From positions 1-5,235 of the forward strand of contig CAZTOK010000063.1 of the NCBI GenBank assembly GCA_964615445.1: 5,235 nucleotides of DNA, read 5' to 3'. The translations under genes were made by a program, and so were the position numbers. This stretch comes from JALRBM01 sp964615445. GTDB taxonomy: Bacteria > Patescibacteriota > Saccharimonadia > Saccharimonadales > Saccharimonadaceae. Each line of letters begins with the position of its first letter. Position 1 is the first letter of the stretch. This document shows positions 5,138-5,235 of this stretch, in pieces. A model generated the notes under the pieces. That model saw nothing but the letters and a program-made list of their open reading frames with translations. It had not been told where the DNA came from and searched no databases.

Positions 5138-5216
5138 CCGTTTCAAGAAAAGAGTCGACAATGAGCTACTAGCTGCTCATTGTCTTACCGCTTCTTGAAG
5201 CGGGCTCTTTTCTCTT
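5138..5216. terminator. Nested inverted repeats, probable two-way terminator with an alternative fold
   Basis: Three stems nest here. Outer: AGAAAAGAG (5146-5154) with CTCTTTTCT (5205-5213). Inner hairpin 1: GACAATGAGC (5157-5166) with GCTCATTGTC (5175-5184), 10 bp, 8-base loop. Inner hairpin 2: CCGCTT (5188-5193) with AAGCGG (5198-5203), tetraloop. On the plus strand hairpin 2 is followed by the T-rich CTCTTTTCTCTT, a terminator for the 113-aa gene. On the minus strand hairpin 1 is followed by the T-rich complement of 5144-5154, a terminator for a gene entering from the right. A competing 12-bp stem (one G-U pair) joins 5138-5149 to 5192-5203 and cannot coexist with hairpin 2 or the outer stem. 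Termination is the simplest reading; a structured small RNA is possible. Beyond it, 5217-5235 is AT-rich with nothing else recognisable. Confidence 0.6.
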
Positions 5217-5235
5217 GTACTTAATATAAAACATT

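Noticed and set aside
5223..5228. Leftward -10-like TATATT near the right edge driving a small RNA through the nested repeats
   Set aside because: The -35 region is outside the window and the AT-rich edge makes such matches frequent; cannot be supported.
1..5235. Recoding of TGA (as in some Patescibacteria)
   Set aside because: No gene has an in-frame TGA; Gly and Trp use ordinary codons. All six genes end in TAA or TAG, which is worth noting but does not show recoding.
1..5235. tRNA, rRNA, CRISPR array, transposase or insertion-sequence ends
   Set aside because: No cloverleaf, no regularly spaced direct repeats and no transposase or terminal inverted repeats were found on reading both strands.

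Overview
The window reads as a compact piece of a bacterial chromosome. It holds six protein genes, short intergenic gaps (2 to about 240 bp) and no RNA genes, CRISPR array or insertion sequence that I can see. The tight packing, the PIF1-like helicase with a small C-terminal helical domain, the small membrane proteins and the promoters placed almost on top of start codons suggest a small-genome lineage. I suspect Patescibacteria (CPR), perhaps Saccharibacteria. That is an inference from gene style, not proof; no marker gene is present. The standard genetic code fits: no in-frame TGA occurs in any gene.

Layout. Positions 1-242 are non-coding and carry a cluster of DnaA-box-like sequences, including one perfect TTATCCACA, plus a leftward promoter inside the cluster. 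This could be a replication origin or the control region of a gene (dnaA is the obvious candidate) lying left of the window. Next come two leftward genes: a 67-residue single-pass membrane protein (243-446) and a cytosolic family-1 glycoside hydrolase (500-1768). A 43-bp divergent promoter region separates the hydrolase from a rightward membrane-anchored LssY_C-domain protein (1812-2675). That gene runs tail to tail, with a 2-bp gap, into a leftward DUF1761 four-helix membrane protein (2678-3100). Behind it lies a leftward PIF1-like SF1 helicase (3148-4671). A second divergent promoter region, in which the two -35 elements overlap, leads rightward to an unrecognised acidic 113-residue protein (4764-5105). 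The window ends in an elaborate set of nested inverted repeats (5138-5216) that looks like a two-way terminator with an alternative fold.

How the parts fit. There is no long operon; nearly every gene has its own recognisable promoter. The most consistent regulatory theme is that four genes (67-aa protein, GH1, LssY_C protein, helicase) have a -10 element ending only 8-9 nt before the start codon, as expected for leaderless mRNAs. The other two (DUF1761, 113-aa protein) have a real leader and a strong Shine-Dalgarno sequence. Functionally the genes look like a mixed neighbourhood: sugar hydrolysis, membrane proteins of unknown role and DNA maintenance. I see no clear new multi-gene system. The best leads are the origin-like region, the two-mode start architecture, the 3'-end RNA structure and the uncharacterised 113-aa gene with an 18-bp perfect palindrome inside it.
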